DNA of 64,000 nt, from assembly GCA_016786465.1 (NCBI GenBank), contig JAEUWC010000016.1:62001-126000 (forward strand). The letters run 5' to 3'. Origin of the DNA: Bdellovibrionales bacterium. Lineage in GTDB: Bacteria; Bdellovibrionota; UBA1018. Within the stretch, counting starts at the first letter, position 1. Each line of letters starts with the position of its first letter. Below the pieces are notes generated by a model that was not told where the DNA came from, made no database searches, and was given only the letters and a program-made list of their open reading frames with translations. This document shows positions 44,920 to 53,000 of the stretch, in pieces. A program made the position numbers and the translations under genes.

Positions 44920-45867
44920 ATGCCCCCCCGTAAGTCCGAAGATCTTTTTGCCGAATTGGACCGCCTTAAAAAGGAAAAGAACGCGGTGATTCTTGCGCAC
45001 TATTACCAGAACCCCGACATTCAAGATGTCGCGGACTTCGTGGGCGACAGCCTAGAACTTGCGCGTGCAGCGCAGCGATCCAAGGCCAAGACCATTCTTT
45101 TTGCGGGCGTGCATTTCATGGCCGAAGGCGCAAAGATCCTGAATCCCGAAGCAAAAGTCCTGATGCCGGATCTTCGCGCGGGATGTTCACTGTCGGACAG
45201 TTGCCCGCCCGATGCATTTGCAAAACTTCGCGAGAAGCACCCAGATCATTTTGTCGTCAGTTACATCAATTGTTCGGCGGCCATCAAAGCCCAGTCGGAT
45301 GTGATCTGTACTTCTTCAAACGCCGTAAAGATCGTGGATCGGGTCAAGAAAGAATTCGGATCGGACCAAAAGATCCTTTTTGCGCCTGACCGAAACCTGG
45401 GCGCCTATGTTTCAAAAATGACCGGCCAACCCATGATGCTTTGGCAGGGCACCTGCATCGTTCACGAAACCTTTAGCCAAAGAAAGATCATCGAACTTCA
45501 GACCCAGCACCCGGATGCTGAACTGATTGCGCATCCCGAATGCGAAAAGGAAATTCTGGAAAAAGCCGAATTCATCGGAAGCACGTCGGCACTTTTGAAG
45601 TACGCCGTCGAAAGCTCGAAGAAAAAGTTCATCGTCGCGACCGAAGAAGGAATCCTTCACCAGATGAAGAAGAAGGCGCCGGAAAAAGAATTCATCCCAG
45701 CACCACCGAACAAGAACTGCGCCTGCAACGAATGCCCTTTCATGAAGTTGAACACCTTAGAAAAAATCGTTGCGGCTTTACGCGACGAAACGCCTGAAAT
45801 TCAAATGTCCGAAGACCTTCGTCAACGCGCCTTGAAACCCCTTCAGCGCATGCTGGATTGGTCGTAG
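44920..45867 (+). CDS. nadA: Quinolinate synthase A
   Basis: Makes quinolinate from iminoaspartate and dihydroxyacetone phosphate, using a [4Fe-4S] cluster. The 315-residue product has [68 protein letters not shown], a GTCIVHE cysteine and [17 protein letters not shown], which together supply the cluster cysteines. Length is typical of the shorter NadA group. nadB and nadC are not in the window. It diverges from thiB with 66 bases between starts and leads the nadA-flavin reductase-MOSC run. Confidence 0.98.
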   Translation: MPPRKSEDLFAELDRLKKEKNAVILAHYYQNPDIQDVADFVGDSLELARAAQRSKAKTILFAGVHFMAEGAKILNPEAKVLMPDLRAGCSLSDSCPPDAFAKLREKHPDHFVVSYINCSAAIKAQSDVICTSSNAVKIVDRVKKEFGSDQKILFAPDRNLGAYVSKMTGQPMMLWQGTCIVHETFSQRKIIELQTQHPDAELIAHPECEKEILEKAEFIGSTSALLKYAVESSKKKFIVATEEGILHQMKKKAPEKEFIPAPPNKNCACNECPFMKLNTLEKIVAALRDETPEIQMSEDLRQRALKPLQRMLDWS

Positions 45868-45873
45868 GTCGTC

Positions 45874-46506
45874 ATGAAATCTTTTTTGATTTCCGAAATG
45901 AAGGCTGGATCGATCTACCATCTGATGATTTCGGCTGTGGTCCCGCGACCCATCGCCTGGGTATCAACCATTAGCCCCGAAGGAAAAGGTAACCTAGCGC
46001 CCTTTAGTTACTTCAACGCTGTTTCAAGCGATCCTGCGACGTTGGTGTTTTCGTGTGCCATCAAGCCCGACGGCAATCCAAAAGACACTTTGATCAATAT
46101 TTTGAAAACCAAACAGTTTGTCGTGAATGTGGCCAATGTCGATCTTTTGGCCCAAGTGAATCAGACTTCAGCTGAATACCCGTATGGGGTCAATGAACTT
46201 GAAAAAGTCGGGCTAACCCCGGTTGCGTCGACGTTAGTGAAACCCAGTCGCGTGAAAGAAGCGCCTGTTCAAATCGAATGCGAACTTTACGACACGCTGA
46301 AAGTCGGCGAAGGACAACCCGGAAGTTCAACCCTGGTTGTTGGAAAGATTCTGGCCATTCACGTGGATCCAAAAATTCTAGACCCCAAGGACCCCAAGGG
46401 AATGTCGATTGACGAAATCGCGTTAAACCCTTTGACCCGTCTAGGGGGCCAAAAGTACGGGACACTTGGCAAAGTCATTGAATCCCAAAGGCCGGGAAAA
46501 CCATGA
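45874..46506 (+). CDS. Flavin-reductase-like FMN-binding split-barrel protein
   Basis: A 210-residue protein of the flavin-reductase-like domain family. It contains VVPRPIAWVSTISPEGKGNLAPFSYFNAVSSDPATLVFSCA, the FMN-contact region of the split barrel, and DTLINILKTKQFVVNVAN. Members reduce flavin for partner oxygenases or bind FMN with other roles; which applies here is unknown. It starts six bases after the nadA stop and ends in an ATGA overlap with the MOSC gene, so the three are probably cotranscribed. Confidence 0.9.
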   Translation: MKSFLISEMKAGSIYHLMISAVVPRPIAWVSTISPEGKGNLAPFSYFNAVSSDPATLVFSCAIKPDGNPKDTLINILKTKQFVVNVANVDLLAQVNQTSAEYPYGVNELEKVGLTPVASTLVKPSRVKEAPVQIECELYDTLKVGEGQPGSSTLVVGKILAIHVDPKILDPKDPKGMSIDEIALNPLTRLGGQKYGTLGKVIESQRPGKP

Positions 46507-47138
46507 AGGTCGTTTCGATCAATGTGGGTCGACCCAAAAAAATTCTTTTTCAGGGAAAAGAAATTCTGACTGCCATTGAAAAGAAGCCCGTCGACGGACC
46601 GCTGGAACTTCAAACGCTGAACTTTCGCGGCGACGAACAGGCGGATCTGACCGTTCACGGGGGTCAGGACAAAGCAGTCTACGCGATGTCGACTGAATGT
46701 TACGCCTGGTGGAAATCCCCTCAAGGTGGCCACGACGTCGGGCTTGGAACCCTGGGGGAAAACTTGTCCGTTGAAGGTCTTTTCGAAGATCAAATCTTCA
46801 TCGGCGACGTTTTCAAATTGGGGTCAGCCGAAATCCAGGTGACCCAACCCAGATTGCCTTGCGTGAAATTGAACGCGATTCTTCAGGATTCCCTTGCGGG
46901 AAAGAAAATGATGCAGTCGCAGATGCCGGGGGTCTATTTTCGCGTCTTGAAGCCAGGCCAAGTTCGAACCGATGACGCGATGGCCTTGGTCGGCCAAGAA
47001 TCGACTCGAATAACGGTTCTGACGCTTTTTAATCACCTGATGCGAAAAAACTTCAGCCGCGAAGAAGCCAGCGAATACTTAAAAATTCGCAGCCTGAACG
47101 CCAGGCTGAAGCAAAAATTTCAAGAAGCCCTTAGCTGA
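46503..47138 (+). CDS. MOSC-domain protein, YiiM-like
   Basis: A 211-residue molybdenum-cofactor-sulfurase C-terminal (MOSC) domain protein with a C-terminal 3-helix bundle. LNFRGDEQADLTVHGGQDKAVYAMSTECYAWW and GTLGENLSVEGLFEDQIFIGDVF are family marks, and the conserved cysteine is in QPRLPCVKLNAIL. YiiM in E. coli reduces N-hydroxylated base analogues using a molybdenum cofactor. The flavin protein next to it could be an electron donor, which is inference. The tail overlaps the opposite-strand gene by eight bases. Confidence 0.92.
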   Translation: MKVVSINVGRPKKILFQGKEILTAIEKKPVDGPLELQTLNFRGDEQADLTVHGGQDKAVYAMSTECYAWWKSPQGGHDVGLGTLGENLSVEGLFEDQIFIGDVFKLGSAEIQVTQPRLPCVKLNAILQDSLAGKKMMQSQMPGVYFRVLKPGQVRTDDAMALVGQESTRITVLTLFNHLMRKNFSREEASEYLKIRSLNARLKQKFQEALS

Positions 47139-47619
47139 CTGGAATAATTTTACCTTTGACGATCGGCTTATTCGGGTCGCGCGCGGGCTGTCCTCCGGCT
47201 TCGCCATCACGACGAGGTCCACGCGGCTTTCCGTCGCGTCCTCCGCGCCCGCCTTTACCGCCCTTGCCGCGACCTTTTCCGTCTCGACCGCCGCGTCCTT
47301 CACGGGCTTCTGGCGCAGCCTTCTGAGGCTGAGCAAAAAATTCCGTCACAAAATGCCAGGTTTCTTTCTGAACGGCTCCGGAAGGAACTTTCTCGCCTTC
47401 CTTGAATTCGTGAACCAGAACACGTTTCAAGCCATCGAACTTGCCGTTGACGACTTCAATGGCGAAAAGAAACCACTTCAGCTTGTCGCCTTCATACTTG
47501 AACGCTTCTCCCATGCCGGCATTCAATTCGTCGGCGGTTTTGCCGGCTGTTGCCAATTCTTGAAGTTTCGCAAAGCCGTTTTTCAGTTGTGGGGCTACAA
47601 ATTCTGTCAGTGTTCTCAT
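47131..47619 (-). CDS. Hypothetical protein with RGG-like Gly/Arg tail
   Basis: A 162-residue protein of unknown function. The first 100 residues form an alpha/beta domain (FAPQLKNGFAKLQELATAGKTADELN-type helices, KLKWFLFAIEVVNGKFDGLKRVLVHEF), and residues 110-145 are a low-complexity Gly/Arg/Lys run (GRGGRDGKGRGKGGKGGRGG) like RGG RNA-binding tails. It ends KGKIIPVS. No signal peptide. The gene lies 18 bases behind the dioxygenase-like gene and may be cotranscribed. Its stop overlaps the convergent MOSC gene. Confidence 0.75.
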   Translation of the reverse strand: MRTLTEFVAPQLKNGFAKLQELATAGKTADELNAGMGEAFKYEGDKLKWFLFAIEVVNGKFDGLKRVLVHEFKEGEKVPSGAVQKETWHFVTEFFAQPQKAAPEAREGRGGRDGKGRGKGGKGGRGGRDGKPRGPRRDGEAGGQPARDPNKPIVKGKIIPVS

Positions 47620-47637
47620 TTTGTTTTCTCGGGTTGA

Positions 47638-48795
47638 TTATCTACCTTGGTCCTGCCTCCAGCTCATCGCGTACTCTTGGTACTCGACTCGCGCGGCGGC
47701 ATCGGTTGGGTAAAGTGGATTTCGGGTATCGACCATTACGGCGATTTCCTGGGTTTCAGTCTTGTCGGCGGCGTTCTTTTCCGCGTTCGGGTGCGGTCCA
47801 TGGTGAATCCCGTACGGATGCCAAGTGACGGAACCTTCAGAAATGCCTTCTCGCGAAAAGAAGTTCCCTGCGTGGTAGAAAAGCACTTCGTCAAAGTCGA
47901 TGTTGCGATGGTAGAACGGAACCTTCATGGCCCCTTTTTCGCTTTCTAAAGGCCGTGGCAAGAAACTGCAGATCACAAAATTTCGCGCAACGAAGGTGGT
48001 GTGCACACTAGGCGGTAAATGGTAGCGCGGCGAAACGATGGGGCGGATGTCATCCACGTGAATCGCCCAAGGCGCCAGATCCCCTTTCCAGCCGGCAGCG
48101 TTCATCGGGTTCCAGGGGTAGAAGACCTTGGTCCACTGTCCGTCGCGCTGAATTCGAAGTTCGTATTCGCCTTGCGCGTTTGCACCCGATTTTCTTTCAG
48201 CAGCAGGCAATACGGGCGTTCTCATGACCATGGGATCAAATTGTGCGTGGCGCCCCAGCATCCCCCGTTCGGGAAGTTCAAATTCTCCACCTAAGGATTC
48301 GATGGTGAAGTGGACGTTCGGGTCTTTGGCATTGGGGATTTCAAAGCGATACGTGGTTCCGCGAGGGATCACTAGGTAATCACCTTTTTTAAAGGACAGG
48401 TCGCCGTAATCCGTTTCAAGCGTTCCAGATCCTTGGTGAACAAAGCGAATTTCGTCACCGTCTGCGTTGCGCGCGAAAGTTTGCATCGACTTAGAAAGCT
48501 TGGCGATTCCCAAGCGGCAGTCGTTGTTCTTTAGAAAAATTTCAGGCTGACCTTCGGCCAGTCCTTCCAATCGAGATGCGTAGTACGCGTGCGGCCTAAG
48601 CGGACCTTCCAGGCGCTTCCAGCCCGTCGGTGGGTGGCGATGATAAAGATGACTTGCACGACCAAAGAACCCGCGGCGTCCGTGTTCTTCTTCATAAAGT
48701 CCATCGGGAACCCCGACGTGTGGTTGGCTGGCATGCGTTCCCTGGGACCATCCGAATCCGGATGAGTAGCCCGACTGCCCCGAGTTTTTCGACAT
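47638..48795 (-). CDS. Homogentisate 1,2-dioxygenase-like cupin
   Basis: A 385-residue protein of the homogentisate 1,2-dioxygenase superfamily, the ring-opening step of tyrosine breakdown. It has the family opening SGYSSGFG, FARNADGDEIRFVHQGSGTLETDYGDLSFKKGDYLVIPRGTTYRFE, SVHTTFVARNFVICSFLPRP and the metal-site region FYHRNIDFDEVLFYHAGNF with WHPYGIHHGPHP. The H-x-E spacing differs from human HGD (HRNxDxDE here), so this is the divergent bacterial branch and the substrate is not certain. I chose ATG 48795, which matches the family start; the frame extends to 48852. No other tyrosine-catabolic gene is nearby. Confidence 0.8.
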   Translation of the reverse strand: MSKNSGQSGYSSGFGWSQGTHASQPHVGVPDGLYEEEHGRRGFFGRASHLYHRHPPTGWKRLEGPLRPHAYYASRLEGLAEGQPEIFLKNNDCRLGIAKLSKSMQTFARNADGDEIRFVHQGSGTLETDYGDLSFKKGDYLVIPRGTTYRFEIPNAKDPNVHFTIESLGGEFELPERGMLGRHAQFDPMVMRTPVLPAAERKSGANAQGEYELRIQRDGQWTKVFYPWNPMNAAGWKGDLAPWAIHVDDIRPIVSPRYHLPPSVHTTFVARNFVICSFLPRPLESEKGAMKVPFYHRNIDFDEVLFYHAGNFFSREGISEGSVTWHPYGIHHGPHPNAEKNAADKTETQEIAVMVDTRNPLYPTDAAARVEYQEYAMSWRQDQGR

Positions 48796-48851
48796 TCCTG
48801 TGTCATCGCAAAGAGCTAGGCCGCATGCAAGGGACTTTCGGGTTTGACGCA

Positions 48852-49073
48852 TGTCGGAAGTCTTTCGATACCCGTTTCCGACTCGCTCTGTGCAGTTGTC
48901 GGATCTGTGTCGGAATTTGCGGACGGGCGCTCAACCACGGTGCTGCCCGGTGCAGCGCGCACAACGCCCCCACGTTAACCGGCCCCAGGTGAAACCCGAC
49001 AGACTTCCGACAGCTGCACAGGATGCCGACAACACGGGATGCCCACCAAATTCCGACAGACTTCCGACAGCTG
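48852..49073. repeat. Inverted array of TGTCGG repeat units between divergent genes
   Basis: The 298-base gap before the persulfide-dioxygenase-like gene holds four copies of a unit built on TGTCGG-N5-TGTCGG: two read on the plus strand (starting 48852 and 48897) and two on the minus strand (ending 49069 and 49012). The 12-mer AGACTTCCGACA occurs at 49001 and 49058, and inverted at 48852-48863. A 21-base segment recurs exactly at 48996-49016 and 49053-49073. The two halves also share CTGTGCAG-x-TGTCGGA, forming a large imperfect inverted repeat centred near 48955. Half-sites repeat every 11 bases. Confidence 0.7.
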
Positions 49074-49093
49074 ACCCTCTATCCTCAAAAATC

Positions 49094-49825
49094 ATGGCCC
49101 TACCTCTACCCCTACCCTTTCAAGGGAACGAAGCCCTAGGACTGGTCCGCGAAAACCAGCCGATTGCGCAGTTTTTGGTCGGCGACACTCGAAACTTGAT
49201 TTACCTGATTTTGGATTGGGAAAGCCGCCAAGCCGCCTTGGTGGACAACCACCCGGACCTGGCCGAAGTCACAGCTGCACTTGCGAAGTACGGGTTTTCC
49301 CTAAAATGGATTCTTCAAACACATACCCACTGGGACCACGTCGGCGGCTTACCCTCTCTCTTCGAAGAATTTCCGGACGCTCGCCTTCTGCTTCATGAAA
49401 AAGAAATCTGGCGCCTTCAAAAATCAAAAGATCGAGCGCTTGCTATGAAAGCAGTCGACCGAAGCCGATGCATCCGCGACCAAGAAAGACTTCATTTGGG
49501 GCAAACCGATCTACTTTGTCACCACGTTCCAGGGCATTCGGCAGGTTCCATCAGCTTCGAAGTGAGTCCGCCGCAGGGGGGCTCGCGATTCTTACTGACT
49601 GGCGATACTCTATTTATTCAAGACTGCGGGCGAACCGACCTGGAAACTGGGTCGGTGGCAGAAATGTTCGCTAGCCTGCAAAGATACAAGACGCTGGACC
49701 CTTCCCTGATCGTTCTACCTGGACACCAGTACCGTCCACCGGTAGCTGCGGTCTTGGAATCAGAATGGAAAACCAGCCCACCCTTTCAAGTGGCTAGTGT
49801 TGAAGAATTGGAAAGGCTTCCTTAG
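49094..49825 (+). CDS. ETHE1-like metallo-beta-lactamase-fold hydrolase (persulfide dioxygenase type)
   Basis: A 243-residue metallo-beta-lactamase-fold protein. The metal motif is THTHWDHVGG, further ligands are in GHSAGSISFE and the signature TGDTLFIQDCGRTDLETGS, closely like ETHE1/persulfide dioxygenases, with a last histidine in LPGHQY. Those enzymes oxidise glutathione persulfide in sulfide detoxification; glyoxalase II is a less likely alternative. I chose ATG 49094; the open frame reaches back through the repeat array to 48851 but that part lacks similarity. It ends directly at the start of the CysZ-like gene. Confidence 0.88.
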   Translation: MALPLPLPFQGNEALGLVRENQPIAQFLVGDTRNLIYLILDWESRQAALVDNHPDLAEVTAALAKYGFSLKWILQTHTHWDHVGGLPSLFEEFPDARLLLHEKEIWRLQKSKDRALAMKAVDRSRCIRDQERLHLGQTDLLCHHVPGHSAGSISFEVSPPQGGSRFLLTGDTLFIQDCGRTDLETGSVAEMFASLQRYKTLDPSLIVLPGHQYRPPVAAVLESEWKTSPPFQVASVEELERLP

Positions 49826-50581
49826 ATGGCAACGCGAGTTTCTAGAATTGAATCCCTGATCTTTGGCCTTTCGATGCCGCTTCATGCTTTGAAACTGATT
49901 CTGAAGAAACCCAAGCTGATCATCTGGAGCATGATCCCGTTGGCCATCACGCTTTTCGTTTACTTCAAGTTCATTGCCGGTGCCCAAGACGCAGTGACCG
50001 CCGGAATGAACGCCAAAATGACGGAATGGGGTTTTGGACCTGACAGTAGCCTGGGCGTCGCCGCTGCTTGGGTGGGAAAGATTTTAATCCTGGTTCTAAG
50101 CGTCCTGACCTTTACTTTTGTTTCGACGCTGATTGCGTCGCCATTCAACGACTTTTTGGCCGAATCGACTGAAGCCTTCGCCAACCCACCGCTTCCGCCC
50201 ATTCCCGGATTTTCGTTTCAAGCAAAACTGCGCTTGGTGATTTTGGATTTAGCTAAAACAGTTGCGGCAACGATTGCGACGCTTTTGGCGTTGGTGATTT
50301 CGTGGGTTCCGTTCTTGAACCTGGTCAGTTTCACCCTGGCAGCGCTTTTAGTTTGTTTCCAATACACCAGCTACCCTCAAACCCGCCGTGGCATCACTTT
50401 GGCTTCGGGTTTAGGATTTCTTTGGCGCCATTTTTACGTTTGCCTGGGATTTGGAATCATTCTTTCCGGGCTTTTTGCGATTCCACTGCTTTCCAGTTTT
50501 GCGCTTCCTTTGGCCGTGGTCGGAGGAACTCTTTTGGTGGCACGGGCTCCCGGAAACGAAAACCTACCGGCGCTGCGTTAG
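49826..50581 (+). CDS. EI24/CysZ-like membrane protein
   Basis: A 251-residue polytopic protein with about five or six hydrophobic helices (for example LIIWSMIPLAITLFVYFKFIAG, ILILVLSVLTFTFVSTLIASPFNDFLAE, VSFTLAALLVCFQYTSYP, GFGIILSGLFAIPLLSSFALPLAVV). The IASPFNDFLAE and P-Q-TRRG elements fit the EI24 family, which includes the sulfate transporter CysZ. Its ATG touches the upstream stop, so it is cotranscribed with the persulfide-dioxygenase-like gene, which would fit sulfur handling, though that is inference. It overlaps the opposite-strand STAS-like gene by four bases. Confidence 0.85.
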   Translation: MATRVSRIESLIFGLSMPLHALKLILKKPKLIIWSMIPLAITLFVYFKFIAGAQDAVTAGMNAKMTEWGFGPDSSLGVAAAWVGKILILVLSVLTFTFVSTLIASPFNDFLAESTEAFANPPLPPIPGFSFQAKLRLVILDLAKTVAATIATLLALVISWVPFLNLVSFTLAALLVCFQYTSYPQTRRGITLASGLGFLWRHFYVCLGFGIILSGLFAIPLLSSFALPLAVVGGTLLVARAPGNENLPALR

Positions 50582-51060
50582 GGTTTTTGGATCCAGTTCA
50601 TAAACTGAAAAAATTGCGACGGATCGTCATCGAATTCGGTATCGGCGCCGCATTTTCCGCACTTGGATTTCGGAGGGTTGGCTTGAATTGCCGGAATGTC
50701 AGTCAGCTTTCCGACCAGAAGCTGTTCGGCTGAACAGCCCGTGCAATTGTAGGGCAACAAGATACTGACCAGTTTTCCGCCGCAAAGCAGGTGTTTCAGG
50801 ATGTTCAACTGATCCACCAGGGTCGGCGGAAGATGATAGAAAAAAACCTGAGCCCCTGACCCAGTCAGCTTCTTGAAAGTTTGAATCCAACCCTTAATCC
50901 CTACTGAATTGCAGCGACGGATGCCTCCGCAGTCGACGTGAATTTCTTTTTCGCCGCCTTCGCCAATGGCTGCAAAGTCCGATTCATTTTCAACATCACC
51001 CACCGGTGCGTACTTCATCGAACCCGGATGTGGACCCGGAGCCTTGGTCATTTTGATCAT
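50578..51060 (-). CDS. STAS-like protein with two CxxC zinc-type motifs
   Basis: A 160-residue protein. Its centre looks like an anti-sigma-factor-antagonist (STAS) fold: EIHVDCGGIRRCNSVGIKGWIQTFKKL, where NSVGI occupies the site of the phosphorylatable serine in D-S-x-G motifs, then GAQVFFYHLPPTLVDQLNIL and VSILLPYNCTGC. It adds CTGC and CGKC pairs that could hold a zinc ion. I chose ATG 51060, after a GGAA stretch; an in-frame TTG at 51105 is possible. It diverges from a SpoIIE phosphatase gene, the usual partner type of STAS proteins. Confidence 0.7.
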   Translation of the reverse strand: MIKMTKAPGPHPGSMKYAPVGDVENESDFAAIGEGGEKEIHVDCGGIRRCNSVGIKGWIQTFKKLTGSGAQVFFYHLPPTLVDQLNILKHLLCGGKLVSILLPYNCTGCSAEQLLVGKLTDIPAIQANPPKSKCGKCGADTEFDDDPSQFFQFMNWIQKP

Positions 51061-51123
51061 GGTTCCATTTTCCAACCTATCGGAAAGACTTGTCAATACC
51101 GTCAATCGGTTTACTGTTAGACA

Positions 51124-52968
51124 GTGACGGACGATACGTTTCGCCCACCTTCGATCAAGATTTCTCTTGGCGCCAAACTGCTGGCTGCACTGACTTTGCT
51201 GATCGGTTTCAGTATCACTTTTTTGGGCGTGACCGCTTCACGACTTTTCGTCGAAGACAAAGAACGAGCCGTCTTCGGAAACCAAATCACCGAAGCCCTT
51301 TTTGCAGGCCGGGAACTGAACGTACGACTAAAATCTGCAATCGATCTTCTTCGTTCAGTAGCTGTTTCAAATCCGACTGAAGCCAAACGAATTATTTCCA
51401 ACCAAGACCTTTTGGATTTTGCAGAAGTATTTCAGCTGAATCCGTCGGCCACGGGTTCCGGAGACTTGGTACTGCGATTTCAGGCTCACAAAGGCGACAC
51501 TGCGGAACCCACTTTGCAAACTCAGGTCGCCGGCATCTTGCCCCAGCTATTAGCAAGCCAATACCTTTTTCGAAACCTGACCACTAAGCCTGCCGAACCC
51601 AAGGTCGGCGTCTTTCTTGCGCCAGAATCCAAGCAACCCGGTCCGCGGATCATCATCGTCGGAACCCTATCGATGAAGGCTTATTTGGAAGGTCTTCAGA
51701 ATTCTCCGAATGAATTCGCCATTACCGACGACGCCGGCCTAACGGTCCTGGATTCCGATTTTGGCCGCAACTTGATCCAAGGAAATTTATCGAAGGACCC
51801 CGCATTCCTTTTTTCCAAAGAAAGTCCCGTGCAGTCGGGATCCAAGAAAACTTCGGCGGACGACCAAGCACAGCTAGTCAGCTATTACCGCACAGATCTA
51901 GGACTGGTGGTCCTGGTCAAAGCCCAATACACCAAGATGGTTCAAGCGGTCTTTTCGCTGATCGAAAAGATCACGCTATTCGGATTGGGCCTTCTGGCGG
52001 CACTGGCTTTGACGGGAACCCTTCTTTTTAAAAGAATCACCGCACCGATTCGTGAACTTTTCATGGCCACCCAAACGGTTGCCGAAGGAAATTTCGATGT
52101 TCAGATCCGTTCTAAAAGCAAAGATGAAATCGGCGCGCTGGCCAAGGCCTTTGTCTATATGGCCGCTAGGATTCAAAAACTGATTTTGGACGTCGTCGAA
52201 AAATCGCGAATCGATCAAGAACTGAAGATCGCGGTCACGGTTCAAAAGAAGCTTTTACCCCTGCCCCGAGTTTCGGATTCGCAATTGGCTGCGACGGCCT
52301 ATTATCGTTCGGCCAGCGAATGCGGCGGCGACTGGTGGGGGCACCTGTCATTTCCTGGAAAAACGGTTCTTTGTATTGCGGACGCTACCGGACACGGCGT
52401 CAGCGCCGCACTGATTACGGCGTCGGCCAGGTCCGCCTTGGCACTTTTTGAAAAGTTCGCAACCAAGCAGCCTGAACTGATTCATCCGCTGACGATTTTG
52501 GATTTTGCCAACAAGGCGATTCATTCTTCTTCCCAAGGCGAAATCTTGATGACCTATTTCGTCGCCGTGATCGATCACACGACCCGAAAAATTCATGCGG
52601 CGTCAGCAGGTCATAATCCTCAGTACTTGATTTTGAAAACCGACGGCGGCCAGTACGACATTCAAACCTTGGGCGCGGCAGGTTCTCGTCTTGGAGAAAT
52701 CGCAGATCTAGACGTGAATCAGATTCAAGTGCAAACGGTCGACTACACTGCCGGAAGTCAGCTTTTCCTGTATACGGATGGAATCTTGGACGGAACTGAC
52801 GCCAACGATAAGCCCTATGGTCGAAAGGGCTTAAAAAAGGCTCTGCAAATGTCCCAAGGCCAAAGCATCGACACCGTCTTGCAGATGGTTTCGAAAGACT
52901 TTCTTTTGTACGTAGGGCCGAAGCCATTGGGTGACGACGTGACCTTTGTGGTCGGAGAACTGAGATAG
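51124..52968 (+). CDS. Membrane-bound SpoIIE-type PP2C phosphatase with HAMP domain
   Basis: A 614-residue signalling phosphatase. One helix near 17-40 and another near 285-305 flank a periplasmic sensor domain of about 240 residues. After the second helix are a HAMP domain (about 305-360, FKRITAPIRELFMATQTVAEGNFDVQIRSKSKDEIGALAKAF), a linker and a SpoIIE/PPM catalytic domain (about 390-612) with SASECGGDWWG, CIADATGHGVSAALITASAR, AGHNPQYL, LFLYTDGILDG and GDDVTFVV, which supply the metal-binding aspartates. It starts at GTG. Such proteins dephosphorylate STAS proteins; the divergent STAS-like gene is a natural candidate target. Stimulus unknown. Confidence 0.95.
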   Translation: MTDDTFRPPSIKISLGAKLLAALTLLIGFSITFLGVTASRLFVEDKERAVFGNQITEALFAGRELNVRLKSAIDLLRSVAVSNPTEAKRIISNQDLLDFAEVFQLNPSATGSGDLVLRFQAHKGDTAEPTLQTQVAGILPQLLASQYLFRNLTTKPAEPKVGVFLAPESKQPGPRIIIVGTLSMKAYLEGLQNSPNEFAITDDAGLTVLDSDFGRNLIQGNLSKDPAFLFSKESPVQSGSKKTSADDQAQLVSYYRTDLGLVVLVKAQYTKMVQAVFSLIEKITLFGLGLLAALALTGTLLFKRITAPIRELFMATQTVAEGNFDVQIRSKSKDEIGALAKAFVYMAARIQKLILDVVEKSRIDQELKIAVTVQKKLLPLPRVSDSQLAATAYYRSASECGGDWWGHLSFPGKTVLCIADATGHGVSAALITASARSALALFEKFATKQPELIHPLTILDFANKAIHSSSQGEILMTYFVAVIDHTTRKIHAASAGHNPQYLILKTDGGQYDIQTLGAAGSRLGEIADLDVNQIQVQTVDYTAGSQLFLYTDGILDGTDANDKPYGRKGLKKALQMSQGQSIDTVLQMVSKDFLLYVGPKPLGDDVTFVVGELR

Positions 52969-53000
52969 CTACCTTAAGGGAAGTTTCTTTCAAGCAGCCC

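Noticed and set aside
48850-49075. Integron attC-type site
   Set aside because: A GCTCAAC stretch resembles one core site, but no matching GTTRRRY partner is placed correctly and no integrase or cassettes are present.
48851-49093. N-terminal extension of the persulfide-dioxygenase-like gene through the repeat array
   Set aside because: The stretch encodes Arg/Pro-rich sequence derived from repeats, and the family alignment begins near the ATG at 49094.
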